This document shows positions 41,791 to 49,927 of a stretch of DNA of 64,000 bases, in pieces. Each line of letters starts with the position of its first letter. The first letter of the stretch is position 1. The position numbers were made by a program, and so were the translations under genes. Under the pieces are notes generated by a model, which saw only the letters and a program-made list of their open reading frames with translations, was not told the DNA's origin and did not search any database. Source of the stretch: Anaerofustis sp. (GTDB taxonomy: Bacteria; Bacillota; Clostridia; Eubacteriales; Anaerofustaceae); contig NZ_JAHZIA010000007.1 in the NCBI RefSeq assembly GCF_019420015.1, positions 1 through 64,000 on the forward strand. Reading direction: 5' to 3'.

Positions 41791-42960
41791 ATGATTAATT
41801 TTTTGGTAAAAAAATTCATTAAGAATCACGAAGACATACAAAATGAAAAAGTAAGAAGTTCTTACGGAATACTTTGCAGTATAATGGGCATTATTTTTAA
41901 TGTCATTTTATTCATTATAAAATACATTGCCGGACTGATAAGCGGATCAATTGCCATTACGGCAGATGCTTTTAATAACCTTTCGGATGCAGGTTCTTCG
42001 ATTATAACATTAATCGGATTTAAATTTGCAGGTATGGAGCCGGACTTGGAACATCCTTTCGGACATGGCAGAATAGAATATATATCGGGATTTGCCGTTT
42101 CGGTACTTATAATACTTATGGGAGCAGAGCTGTTAAAATCTTCATTTGAAAAAATTATTAATCCCCAGTCAATAGATACATCGACAGTATCTTTCATAAT
42201 CTTAATCATTTCAATAATGGTTAAGTTATATATGTCAATATACAATAAAAGCATAGGAGAAAAAATAAATTCTTCGGGAATGAAAGCAACGGCAACGGAC
42301 AGCAGAAGCGACTGTATAGCAACCTTGGTAGTTCTTCTGTCAATGCTCGTTACAAAATTGACAAACTTCAATATTGACGGATACAGTGGATTTATTGTTG
42401 CAGGATTTATTTTATATGCAGGGTATGATGCAGCAAAAGAAACATTGAGTCCTCTTCTCGGAAAACTTCCTGATAAGTCACTGGTAAAAAGCATAGAAGA
42501 TATAGTTTTAAAATATGAAGATATAGTCGGAATACACGATCTTGTGGTTCACGATTACGGTCCGGGCAGGCTTATGATATCTTTACATGCAGAAGTACCC
42601 GGAAGTGGAGATATTTTTATTTTACATGATGAAATAGACAGTGCAGAAAGAGAGTTAAATGAAAAATTACATTGTGAAGCCGTAATACATATGGATCCAA
42701 TAGATACGGATAATAAAGAAGTTATGAAGATGAAAGATAAAGTAGGGCAGATGATAAAAAGTGAAATAGACGAAATCATATCCATTCATGATTTTAGGAT
42801 GGTAAAAGGTCCTACTCATACAAACATTATCTTCGATGCCGTCATTCCACCAAAATATAAAATGGCTGAAAAAGAAGTGGAAGAAAAAATTAAAGAAATA
42901 GTTAAATCAAATTTCAATAATTATTTTGCTATCGTTAAAGTTGAAAGTACTTATATATAA
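41791..42960 (+). CDS. cation diffusion facilitator, probable Mn2+ exporter (MntE-like)
   Basis: A 389-residue CDF transporter. Six membrane segments are followed by a long cytoplasmic part; typical bacterial CDFs have about 300 residues, so the C-terminus is extended, with a second dimerisation-like repeat (IHDLVVHDYGPGRLMISLHAEVPG and IHDFRMVKGPTHTNIIFDAVIPP). The transport-site residues are Asn62-xxx-Asp66 in membrane helix 2 and Asp170-xxx-Asp174 in helix 5. The N-D-D-D set is that of Mn2+ exporters such as MntE, unlike the H-D-H-D set of Zn2+ pumps. HPFGHGRIE is conserved. Fe2+ export is an alternative. GGAGATGAC precedes ATG. Confidence 0.88.
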   Translation: MINFLVKKFIKNHEDIQNEKVRSSYGILCSIMGIIFNVILFIIKYIAGLISGSIAITADAFNNLSDAGSSIITLIGFKFAGMEPDLEHPFGHGRIEYISGFAVSVLIILMGAELLKSSFEKIINPQSIDTSTVSFIILIISIMVKLYMSIYNKSIGEKINSSGMKATATDSRSDCIATLVVLLSMLVTKLTNFNIDGYSGFIVAGFILYAGYDAAKETLSPLLGKLPDKSLVKSIEDIVLKYEDIVGIHDLVVHDYGPGRLMISLHAEVPGSGDIFILHDEIDSAERELNEKLHCEAVIHMDPIDTDNKEVMKMKDKVGQMIKSEIDEIISIHDFRMVKGPTHTNIIFDAVIPPKYKMAEKEVEEKIKEIVKSNFNNYFAIVKVESTYI

Positions 42961-43015
42961 GTTATTAATCTTATATTTTAGAATGATAAAATTTATATAA
43001 AGGAAAAATACTAAA

Positions 43016-44227
43016 ATGAAAAAATTAAAATATCAGCAGTTGTCAGAAGAAATACAAAACCAAATAATAAAAGACAGAAAAGAACACAAAGAAAATCCTT
43101 ATAAATTTAAAGACGAAAACATAATAAGAAGAAATCCAAACCATGACAACGCAACACTATGGCGTCCGGCTTTTGTTAGAGACACAGAAAAAATCATGCA
43201 TATTCCTTACTATAACAGGTATTCTGACAAAACCCAAGTATTTTCTTTTTACAAAAACGACGATATATCAAGACGTGCATTTCATGTACAACTGGTTTCC
43301 AGAATAGCAAGAAATATAGGAAATATGTTAAATCTAAATATTGATTTAATAGAAGCAATAGCCTTGGGGCATGATATTGGGCATACACCTTTCGGACACG
43401 CAGGAGAAAGTATACTAAACGAAATTTATAATGGACATACAGGAAGATATTTTAATCATAATGTACACAGTGTCAGAGTTTTGGATAAAATAGCCAAAAG
43501 AAATATATCACTGCAGGTTTTAGACGGAATTTTATGTCACAACGGTGAACTGGAGCAAAAAGAATATAAACCAATTGAATTAAACAATTTTGAGGACTTT
43601 GACGAAAAAACCGAAAAATGTTACATTGACGAAAAAAATATAGGACACCTCATACCTTCTACATTGGAAGCCTGTGTGGTAAGAATAAGCGATATGATAG
43701 CCTACATAGGAAAAGACAGACAAGACGCGGAAAAGTTAGGAATGATAAATGTAAATTCAGCTTTCTCAAAAGGGAAAATAGGAGGAACAAATGCAGAGAT
43801 AATCAATAATTTATCCGTTAACATAATCGAAAACAGTTATGGAAAGCCATATTTACAAATGGATGAAGATGTATATGACGCACTCAGATGCGGAAAAAAA
43901 GAAAATTACGAATTTATATATAAAGATAAAAGCGTAACCGAAGAATATGAAAAAAATATAAAACCGATGTTTTGGGATTTATACAACACATTCTTAACAG
44001 ATTTGAAAAAAGGAAACAAAAATTCCCTAATTTACAAGCATCATATAAAATACGTAAACAATTTAAATAAATATTCAAATGACGAACTTAATTATGAAGA
44101 AAACGATAAAAATGACATAGTCACCGATTATATTGCAAGCATGACGGATGATTATTTTATAGATTTGCACAAATATTTATTCCCAAACAGCAAATATAAA
44201 ATTGAATATAAAGGTTACTTCAAATAA
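43016..44227 (+). CDS. deoxyguanosinetriphosphate triphosphohydrolase-like HD protein
   Basis: A 403-residue HD-domain protein of the dGTPase family, which cuts dNTPs to deoxynucleosides and triphosphate and so limits nucleotide pools. The N-terminal RNPNHDNATLWRPAFVRDTEKIMHIPYYNRYSDKTQVF is family-typical. The metal residues are in H-x-x-x-R type SRIARNIG, LGHDIGHTPFGHAGE and the later RISDMIAYIGKDRQDA. It lacks a signal and is cytosolic. AAAGGAA lies upstream of ATG 43016. It stands alone, though nucleotide salvage genes lie to its right. Confidence 0.9.
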   Translation: MKKLKYQQLSEEIQNQIIKDRKEHKENPYKFKDENIIRRNPNHDNATLWRPAFVRDTEKIMHIPYYNRYSDKTQVFSFYKNDDISRRAFHVQLVSRIARNIGNMLNLNIDLIEAIALGHDIGHTPFGHAGESILNEIYNGHTGRYFNHNVHSVRVLDKIAKRNISLQVLDGILCHNGELEQKEYKPIELNNFEDFDEKTEKCYIDEKNIGHLIPSTLEACVVRISDMIAYIGKDRQDAEKLGMINVNSAFSKGKIGGTNAEIINNLSVNIIENSYGKPYLQMDEDVYDALRCGKKENYEFIYKDKSVTEEYEKNIKPMFWDLYNTFLTDLKKGNKNSLIYKHHIKYVNNLNKYSNDELNYEENDKNDIVTDYIASMTDDYFIDLHKYLFPNSKYKIEYKGYFK

Positions 44228-44285
44228 AAAAGAACAAAAAACATTTATTACCCGGGGAATAAATATATATTTTTAACATTCACAA

Positions 44286-44330
44286 AAAATACTCTGTACA
44301 CATTACAAAAATATAGTACAGAGTATTTTT
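44286..44330. terminator. bidirectional terminator between dGTPase and uridine phosphorylase genes
   Basis: AAATACTCTGTAC and GTACAGAGTATTT pair across a 16-base loop, with A and T runs outside. Confidence 0.8.
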
Positions 44331-44335
44331 AATAA

Positions 44336-45112
44336 TTATTCATTATCCTCTTTTATTAGTCGCCTTATTGCTTCTACGGCAACTTTTATAACTTCATTAG
44401 TATCATGAACCTGAACATTATCAAGTCCGGCTTTTTCTCTTTCTTGATTTGCTATAGCAAGAAAACAAGCCCCACACCTTACTTTTAAATAACTGGCAAC
44501 TATAAATAAAGAAGCACTTTCCATTTCGCTTGCTTTACATCCAAGCTTACACCATGCATCCCACTTATTGAGAAGTTCACTTTTGTTAGGAAGTGTTTCT
44601 GGGCTATGCTGACCATAAAAAGAATCTTTACTTTGAACAACTCCTATGTGATTTCTAAGTCCAAACTTATCCGCTGCATGTTTAAGGGCTGTTACTATTT
44701 CAAAATCAGCAACGGCAGGATATTCAATTGGCGCATATTCCTTGGATGTTCCTTCAAATCTTATCGCACCACTCGCAATGACAATATCTCCGCCTTTTAC
44801 ATTTAAGTCCATTCCTCCACATGTTCCGACCCTTATGAAAGTTTCGGCTCCGCAAACCTTTAATTCTTCCATTGCTATTACGGCAGAAGGTCCGCCTATA
44901 CCCGTTGAAGTAACGGAAACTTTTATTCCATCCAGTGTCCCAGTATAAGTAACAAATTCTCTGGAATCAGCAACAAGCTTCGCATCATCAAAATATTTTG
45001 CTATTTCAGCACATCTTTTCGGATCTCCCGGAAGAAGCACATATTTCCCGACTTCGCCCTTCCTAACTCCTATATGATACTGTTTGCCACTACCCTGTGC
45101 ATAATCAATCAT
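44336..45112 (-). CDS. udp: uridine phosphorylase
   Basis: A 258-residue nucleoside phosphorylase of the PNP/UDP family, splitting uridine with phosphate into uracil and ribose-1-phosphate. It has the phosphate loop LLPGDPKRCAEIA, the VTSTGIGGPSAVIAMEEL and IRVGTCGGM core, and the ribose/base motif ASEMESASLFIVASYL. The length and the EREKAG segment fit uridine rather than purine phosphorylase. It follows the LOG gene by 18 bases. Uracil can be recaptured by the uracil phosphoribosyltransferase at 62892. Confidence 0.93.
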   Translation of the reverse strand: MIDYAQGSGKQYHIGVRKGEVGKYVLLPGDPKRCAEIAKYFDDAKLVADSREFVTYTGTLDGIKVSVTSTGIGGPSAVIAMEELKVCGAETFIRVGTCGGMDLNVKGGDIVIASGAIRFEGTSKEYAPIEYPAVADFEIVTALKHAADKFGLRNHIGVVQSKDSFYGQHSPETLPNKSELLNKWDAWCKLGCKASEMESASLFIVASYLKVRCGACFLAIANQEREKAGLDNVQVHDTNEVIKVAVEAIRRLIKEDNE

Positions 45113-45130
45113 AGTCTTTTCCTTCCTTAA

Positions 45131-45667
45131 CTAATAATTTTCAAGATAATTAAACATATCACTCATACTGTCGGTAATATAAAACAAGTCAAAAATATTT
45201 TCATTCATCATATTTTCTTTTATTATTTTTTTCATAAACAAAATTAAATCATTGAAAAAATCTTTATGATTAAATAATACAATCGGTTTATCCCAAATAC
45301 CCTTATTCTTTAAAACCAATATTTCAAAAAATTCGTCCAGTGTTCCAATTCCACCGGGAAGTATGATAAAGCCGTCTGAGTTATCTTCCATATATAATTT
45401 TCTTTCACTCATATTTTTCTTTGATATAAGCGTAGAACATTCTTTATAAACAAAATTTTCCATATCGGAATCATCTAGAATTATACCCATTGTTTCTCTA
45501 TTATTGTTATTTACAGCTTTTGCAAGCTCACCTAAAAGTCCGTTTTTACCTCCTCCGAAAATAAGATTATGACCTCTTTTTGCAAGAGCCTCACCTATGT
45601 TCTTTGAAACTTGTATCATTTTTTCATCTAAATTTTTTGAATAGGAACCATAAATACAAATATTCAT
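45131..45667 (-). CDS. LOG family protein (nucleoside monophosphate phosphoribohydrolase, TIGR00730)
   Basis: A 178-residue Rossmann-fold enzyme. NICIYGSYSKNLDE, GGGKNGLLGELAKAV and the family signature LPGGIGTLDEFFEIL (PGGxGTxxE) are present. LOG proteins release a free base and ribose-5-phosphate from a nucleoside monophosphate; in bacteria they act on AMP, cytokinin nucleotides or pyrimidine nucleotides. It is the first gene of an operon with uridine phosphorylase, suggesting a role in base salvage. AGAGGTG precedes ATG. Confidence 0.9.
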   Translation of the reverse strand: MNICIYGSYSKNLDEKMIQVSKNIGEALAKRGHNLIFGGGKNGLLGELAKAVNNNNRETMGIILDDSDMENFVYKECSTLISKKNMSERKLYMEDNSDGFIILPGGIGTLDEFFEILVLKNKGIWDKPIVLFNHKDFFNDLILFMKKIIKENMMNENIFDLFYITDSMSDMFNYLENY

Positions 45668-45759
45668 ATAATCACCTCTGTTTCTTTATTTTATTGTATC
45701 ATAATAAACTAACTGTAAGTAAAATATTGTTAAAATAAATACATGAATGTATGAATAAT

Positions 45760-45803
45760 TTGTATGATAATTATTGACAAACATCAGACAAGTTTCATAT
45801 AAT
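45760..45803 (+). promoter_or_regulatory. promoter and candidate operators of the FadR-type regulator
   Basis: TTGACA (45774-45779) and TATAAT (45798-45803), 18-base spacer. TTGTATGAT (45760-45768) and ATCAGACAA (45783-45791, inverse orientation) flank and enter the promoter; similar words occur before ilvC. Confidence 0.65.
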
Positions 45804-45834
45804 CAATATTAATCAAATTTTGCAGGAGATATAT

Positions 45835-46536
45835 ATGGAAATCGAAAAAAAGAATTTAACACAAAACACTGCTGATATACTTAGAAATTTCATACTAAAA
45901 GATCATTTATATAAACCAGGGGAAAAACTCCCAAATGAAAATATCCTTTCATCCAAACTTGGCGTAAGCAGATCAACTTTAAGAGAAGCCATAAGAATTT
46001 TGGTATCCGAAGGTATTTTAGATGTTCAAAGAGGAAGAGGTACATTCGTAACCAACACTTTAAACCGCTATACAAAAAGCAATATCGACATAAAATCCTT
46101 CTCCGATATGAAAATAACACTCAGAGATTTATATGAAACAAGAATGATTTTTGAACCTGAAGCGGCAGCTTTAGCATGTAAAAGAGCTAAAGACAAAGAA
46201 ATAGAAAACATTTTATTACTCGGAGAAAAATGTCAGGATTTAATACTAGAAAATCCGTTGAGCAAAAAGAGAATAAAATCAGAAAGTGAATTTCACGGCT
46301 CTATAATCAAAGCATCTCACAATGAATTTATAAGCAGTTTTCTTCCCGTATTGACTCAAACTATCGAAAAAACATTTGCACTTAATTTTAATTTAGACAT
46401 AATAGCAAAAGATGCATACAAAGATCATATAATGATAATGAATTTTTTAAAAAAACGTGATGCAGAAGCACTTAAAAGCGCAGTAACAATTCATCTTCAT
46501 CACGCATTTTGGACGGAAGAGCTTTCTTGGAAATAA
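45835..46536 (+). CDS. FadR-subfamily GntR transcriptional regulator
   Basis: A 233-residue regulator. Residues 8-75 form the winged helix with GEKLPNENILSSKLGVSRSTLREAIRILVSEGILDVQRGRGTFV. The C-terminal FCD helix bundle has DLYETRMIFEPEAAALACKRA, the metal/ligand histidine region ESEFHGSIIKASHN, and DHIMIMNFLKKRDAEALKSAVTIHLHH. FCD domains sense carboxylic acids. ATG 45835 with CAGGAG six bases upstream is the start; an earlier TTG overlaps that site. It is immediately upstream of ilvC and shares TTGTATGAT-like words with its promoter, so control of ilvC is likely. Confidence 0.9.
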   Translation: MEIEKKNLTQNTADILRNFILKDHLYKPGEKLPNENILSSKLGVSRSTLREAIRILVSEGILDVQRGRGTFVTNTLNRYTKSNIDIKSFSDMKITLRDLYETRMIFEPEAAALACKRAKDKEIENILLLGEKCQDLILENPLSKKRIKSESEFHGSIIKASHNEFISSFLPVLTQTIEKTFALNFNLDIIAKDAYKDHIMIMNFLKKRDAEALKSAVTIHLHHAFWTEELSWK

Positions 46537-46595
46537 AAAATAATTTTAAGTTAAGTTAAAAACATCAATAATATTTTTTTATTTTCATAAAACTC

Positions 46596-46659
46596 TTGAC
46601 AATAGTCTCAATTGGTTTTAAAATAAACATCATACAAGTATAGTTAAGTTGTCATACAA
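46596..46659 (+). promoter_or_regulatory. ilvC promoter with candidate FadR-type operators
   Basis: TTGACA (46596-46601) and TAAAAT (46619-46624), 17-base spacer. Downstream of the start point lie ATCATACAA (46629-46637) and the palindrome TTGTCATACAA (46649-46659), which fits the family half-site pattern TNGTNNNACNA. Binding there would block elongation. Confidence 0.65.
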
Positions 46660-46678
46660 ATATATAGGAGGAATAAAA

Positions 46679-47704
46679 ATGGATAATTTCAAAATATTTT
46701 ATCAAGAAGATTGTAACTTATCATTATTAGACGGGAAAACAATTGCAATTATAGGATATGGAAGCCAGGGACATGCACATGCATTGAACTTAAAAGAATC
46801 AGGATGTAACGTAATAGTAGGTCTTTACAACGGTTCTAAATCTTGGGAAAAGGCAGAAAAACAAGGGCTAGAAGTTTATACAGCTGCAGAAGCCGCAAAA
46901 AAAGCGGACATTATCATGATTTTAATCAATGACGAAAAACAAGCAGATATGTATAAAAATGATATTGAACCTAATTTAGAAGAAGGAAACATGCTAATGT
47001 TTGCTCATGGTTTCAATATTCACTACGGATGTATCGTACCACCAAAAAATGTTGACGTAACAATGATTGCTCCTAAAGCACCGGGACATACAGTTCGTTC
47101 AGAATATTTGGAAGGAAAAGGGACTCCTTGCTTAATCGCAGTTGAACAAGACGCAACAGGTAAAGCACAAGACATTGCACTTGCTTATGCTGCAGGTATA
47201 GGCGGAGCAAGAGCCGGAGTACTTGAAACAACTTTCAGAATCGAAACAGAAACAGACTTATTCGGAGAACAAGCTGTTCTTTGCGGCGGTCTATGCGAAC
47301 TAATGCAAGCAGGATTCGAAACATTGGTAGAAGCGGGATATGATGCAAGAAATGCATATTTTGAATGTATTCATGAAATGAAATTAATCGTTGATTTAAT
47401 TTACCAATCAGGATTTGAAGGTATGAGATACTCTATTTCAAATACAGCTGAATACGGTGATTACATAACAGGCAAAAAAATCATTACCGACGAAAGCAGA
47501 AAAGCAATGAAAGAAGTTCTTTCTGATATTCAAGACGGCTCATTCGCAAAAGAGTTCTTACTTGATATGTCAAATGCAGGAAGACAAGTTCATTTTAAAG
47601 CTATGAGAAAATTAGCTGCAGAACATCCATCAGAATCTGTAGGTAAAGAAATACGTAAATTATACAGCTGGAATGACGAAAACGATAAATTAATCAATAA
47701 CTAA
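46679..47704 (+). CDS. ilvC: ketol-acid reductoisomerase (class I)
   Basis: A 341-residue class I enzyme that isomerises and reduces acetolactate or acetohydroxybutyrate for valine, leucine and isoleucine synthesis. The NADPH loop is IGYGSQGHAHALNLKESG, the middle APKAPGHTVRSEYLEGKGTP, and the Mg sites FGEQAVLCGG, ARNAYFECIHEMKLIVDLIY and ISNTAEYGDY. The start ATG 46679 is fixed by AGGAGG six bases upstream. No ilvB, ilvN or ilvD lies nearby, and the gene has its own GntR-type regulator and terminator. Confidence 0.96.
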   Translation: MDNFKIFYQEDCNLSLLDGKTIAIIGYGSQGHAHALNLKESGCNVIVGLYNGSKSWEKAEKQGLEVYTAAEAAKKADIIMILINDEKQADMYKNDIEPNLEEGNMLMFAHGFNIHYGCIVPPKNVDVTMIAPKAPGHTVRSEYLEGKGTPCLIAVEQDATGKAQDIALAYAAGIGGARAGVLETTFRIETETDLFGEQAVLCGGLCELMQAGFETLVEAGYDARNAYFECIHEMKLIVDLIYQSGFEGMRYSISNTAEYGDYITGKKIITDESRKAMKEVLSDIQDGSFAKEFLLDMSNAGRQVHFKAMRKLAAEHPSESVGKEIRKLYSWNDENDKLINN

Positions 47705-47718
47705 TTATTAATGTACAC

Positions 47719-47750
47719 AAAAAAGCACTGAATTGTTTCAGTGCTTTTTT
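47719..47750. terminator. bidirectional terminator between ilvC and dcd
   Basis: AAAAAAGCACTGA and TCAGTGCTTTTTT around a short loop. Confidence 0.88.
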
Positions 47751-47759
47751 AACAAAATT

Positions 47760-48278
47760 CTATTCAAAATCTTTAAACATAAGACTTGGTTGTATACCGA
47801 TATTATTCTGATATTTCCCGCTTTTATAAAGATCATATTCTCCCTTGATATCATGATAGTATATCTGACATATTTCCACATTGGGATATATTTTAATCGG
47901 TTGTATACAGAAAATTTCAAGAGTCCAATATCCGGAAAAACCAACATCTCCGAATCCTGCCGTAACATGAATAAAAAGCCCGAGTCTTCCGGTTGAAGAA
48001 CGTCCTTCAAGCATAGGTACAAACCTTTCTGTTTTGGTAAACTCATTTGTTCTTCCAAGATATAATTTATTAGGCTCAAGTATTAATCCCTCTTCTGGAA
48101 TAATAATTTTTGAAGCTTTATTTTCCTTTTTCATATCAAGAACATAATCATCATAAACCAAAAGCTCATTGGACAATGATAGATTATAACTGTTTGGATT
48201 TATCTTTTTTTCGTCATAAGGTTCTATAATAATATCTTTACCTATATTTTTCTTTATTTCTTTTCCAGATAATATCAT
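47760..48278 (-). CDS. dcd: dCTP deaminase
   Basis: A 172-residue trimeric nucleotide enzyme that deaminates dCTP to dUTP, or to dUMP in the bifunctional form. The active-site block LEGRSSTGRLGLFIHVTAGFGDVGFSGYWTLEI contains the SSTGR phosphate site, the Ala-Gly turn and the catalytic glutamate of TLEI. MILSGKEIKKNI and the IQPSLMF end fit. I cannot tell mono- from bifunctional by eye. It stands alone, with CGGAG before ATG. Confidence 0.93.
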   Translation of the reverse strand: MILSGKEIKKNIGKDIIIEPYDEKKINPNSYNLSLSNELLVYDDYVLDMKKENKASKIIIPEEGLILEPNKLYLGRTNEFTKTERFVPMLEGRSSTGRLGLFIHVTAGFGDVGFSGYWTLEIFCIQPIKIYPNVEICQIYYHDIKGEYDLYKSGKYQNNIGIQPSLMFKDFE

Positions 48279-48416
48279 TTTATTTCTCCGTTAAACATTA
48301 TATAAATAAATTAAAAAATACGCACTTTAAACATGTAATGATTTTAATGCAAAATGTATAAATTTTATTTATAGTATATCATAATAAAACATATTATCAA
48401 TAAAATATGATTATTT

Positions 48417-48582
48417 TAGGCATACAAACATCTATGACAAACATACCAAACAGTGGTATATATGTATATATAACATATTGGACAAAAGAAGAGCTATAAA
48501 TCAGAAAAATAAATATATCTTTTTCTTCTCATTCCTAAACACTTTCTTTTGGCATAAAGACAATGGATGCTTATATTTTAAA
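48417..48582 (+). pseudogene. decayed 3' fragment of a 3D-domain gene
   Basis: This stretch aligns with 52790-52963, the end of the intact 3D-domain gene. Shared runs include CCAAAC then GGTATATAT, TTTTTCTTCTCATTCC, and the last 20 bases ATGGATGCTTATATTTTAAA. The translated tail reads KINISFSSHS, stop, TLSFGIKTMDAYIL against RIDIYFSSHSEALAFGRRTMDAYIL of the intact gene. There is an in-frame TAA, a roughly 8-base insertion at the TATATAT run and a 2-base loss near 48497, so it is non-coding. No start or upstream domain remains visible. Confidence 0.75.
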
Positions 48583-48643
48583 TTGCATTTCAATAAAATT
48601 CTAAAATAAAATTTCCTACTTTAAAAGGTATACATTATTCCCC

Positions 48644-48672
48644 TTGACTTAATAATAAAAAGAATCTATAAT
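48644..48672 (+). promoter_or_regulatory. SRP RNA promoter
   Basis: TTGACT (48644-48649) and TATAAT (48667-48672), 17-base spacer, placing the start a few bases before the RNA's 5' stem. Confidence 0.8.
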
Positions 48673-48681
48673 TAATAATTA

Positions 48682-48949
48682 GCTACACTAGGTGGGGAGT
48701 TAGCGGTGCCCTGTACCTGCAATCCGCTACAGCAGGACTGAATTCCCGTCTTGAGGCTATTGAAATTAAGGTTTGCGCTTATATTTGAATGTTGAGAGCT
48801 GGGCTTCGTGCAATTGTACCTTACAAACTCCATCAGGTGCGAGAGCAAGCAGTGGTAAGTAAGTGTTATGATGTGCCCCGAAATTACCTGGTTTGAGTTC
48901 ACTTATAAGAAAGCATTTGATTTTGATATGTCGATGTCGGGTGTGTAGC
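48682..48949 (+). ncRNA. ffs: signal recognition particle RNA, long Gram-positive type
   Basis: About 268 bases, close to the 271 of Bacillus scRNA. The 5' end GCTACAC (48682-48688) pairs with GTGTAGC (48943-48949). The Alu-domain block GGTGGGGAGTTAGCGGTGCCC, and CTGCAATCCGCTACAGCAGG after it, match long Firmicute SRP RNAs. The SRP54-binding apical helix is CATCAGGTGC GAGA GCAAGCAGTGG (48831-48855 region) with a GAGA tetraloop, UCAGG on one side and AGCAG on the other. It guides ribosomes making membrane and secreted proteins to the membrane with Ffh. Open frames read through it are spurious. Confidence 0.93.
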
Positions 48950-48962
48950 ATAAAAATTGTAT

Positions 48963-49874
48963 ATGAGTCGGGCGATGAAAAATAAAAAGATATTTTACAT
49001 TATATTGGTGCTTTCAATAATGTTTGCAAATACAGCGGTTATCTTTACAAAAAACGCACTGCATTACGGTGCGGCGCCTATTATTATAGGGTTCTATAGA
49101 CTTAGCTTTTCTGCTTTGATTGTGGTACCTTTTGCTTTATATAAGGAAGGTTTTGATTTCCTTGGTATAAAAAAGCATGATTTAAAGTTTTGTATTTTGG
49201 GCGGTATATTTATGGCTTGTCATTTTGCCTGCTATTTTTCTTCCCTTGTATATACCAACGGATTTATTTCTACCATAACCGGCGCTTTACAACCTATTGT
49301 TATTGCTGCGGCATCTTTTTTCTTATTCAAAGAAAAAATAAATAAAAATGGTATTTTTTCTATGGGTATAGCTTTAATTGGACTTTTTATAATCGGGTTG
49401 TTTACTTTCTTTTCTGCAAAAGGTAGTAGTTCCTTTTTGGGGTTTGTTATATCTTTGTTTACAGCTTTGTTTTTTTGTGCATATTTATTATGTTCAAGAG
49501 CTGCAATAAAAAATATGGGATCATATACATTTCTTGCTGTATTATTTACCGTTTGTGCACTAACTCTCGGAATTTTTGCCGCTGTAACCAAAACTCCGTT
49601 TTTTGGTTATGAAAAAGAAGTATATATAAATAGTTTCGGTCTTTGTATTTTTTGTACTATTATGGGGCATGCAGTATTTAATATTGCCGTTAAATACGTT
49701 TCGGCAACAGTGGTCAGTGTATTAAACCTTCTTGGTCCGATATTTGCGGCTTTTTATGATTTTATATTTTTTTCAAGTAAAATATTTTCATTTCAAATAA
49801 TCGGAGGATTGATAATATTTGTAGGAGTTTATTTTTTTATAAAAAGTCGGGAATCAGAAACAGAAAAAGCTTAA
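48963..49874 (+). CDS. EamA/DMT family transporter
   Basis: About 303 residues with ten membrane segments in two EamA repeats of the drug/metabolite transporter superfamily. The first has NTAVIFTKNALHYGAAPIIIGFYRLSFSALIVVPF, the second VKYVSATVVSVLNLLGPIFAAFYDFIFF. The substrate is unknown. The start is uncertain: ATG 48963 and ATG 48975 both lack a good ribosome site. The gene begins 13 bases after the SRP RNA with no terminator between, so it probably shares the SRP promoter. Its codon use contains more G and T at third positions than the plus-strand genes to its left. Confidence 0.85.
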   Translation: MSRAMKNKKIFYIILVLSIMFANTAVIFTKNALHYGAAPIIIGFYRLSFSALIVVPFALYKEGFDFLGIKKHDLKFCILGGIFMACHFACYFSSLVYTNGFISTITGALQPIVIAAASFFLFKEKINKNGIFSMGIALIGLFIIGLFTFFSAKGSSSFLGFVISLFTALFFCAYLLCSRAAIKNMGSYTFLAVLFTVCALTLGIFAAVTKTPFFGYEKEVYINSFGLCIFCTIMGHAVFNIAVKYVSATVVSVLNLLGPIFAAFYDFIFFSSKIFSFQIIGGLIIFVGVYFFIKSRESETEKA

Positions 49875-49897
49875 AGATAAATCTTTAAGCTTTTTTT
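49864..49897. terminator. bidirectional terminator after the EamA gene
   Basis: AAAAAGCTTAAAGAT and ATCTTTAAGCTTTTT form a perfect stem that includes the stop codon; it can also end the converging MATE gene. Confidence 0.85.
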
Positions 49898-49927
49898 AAT
49901 TAAAAATATTCTATATTTATTAACTAA

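Noticed and set aside
48672..48951. Leftward open frames of 61-76 residues
   Set aside because: They lie across the SRP RNA gene and only mirror its structured sequence.
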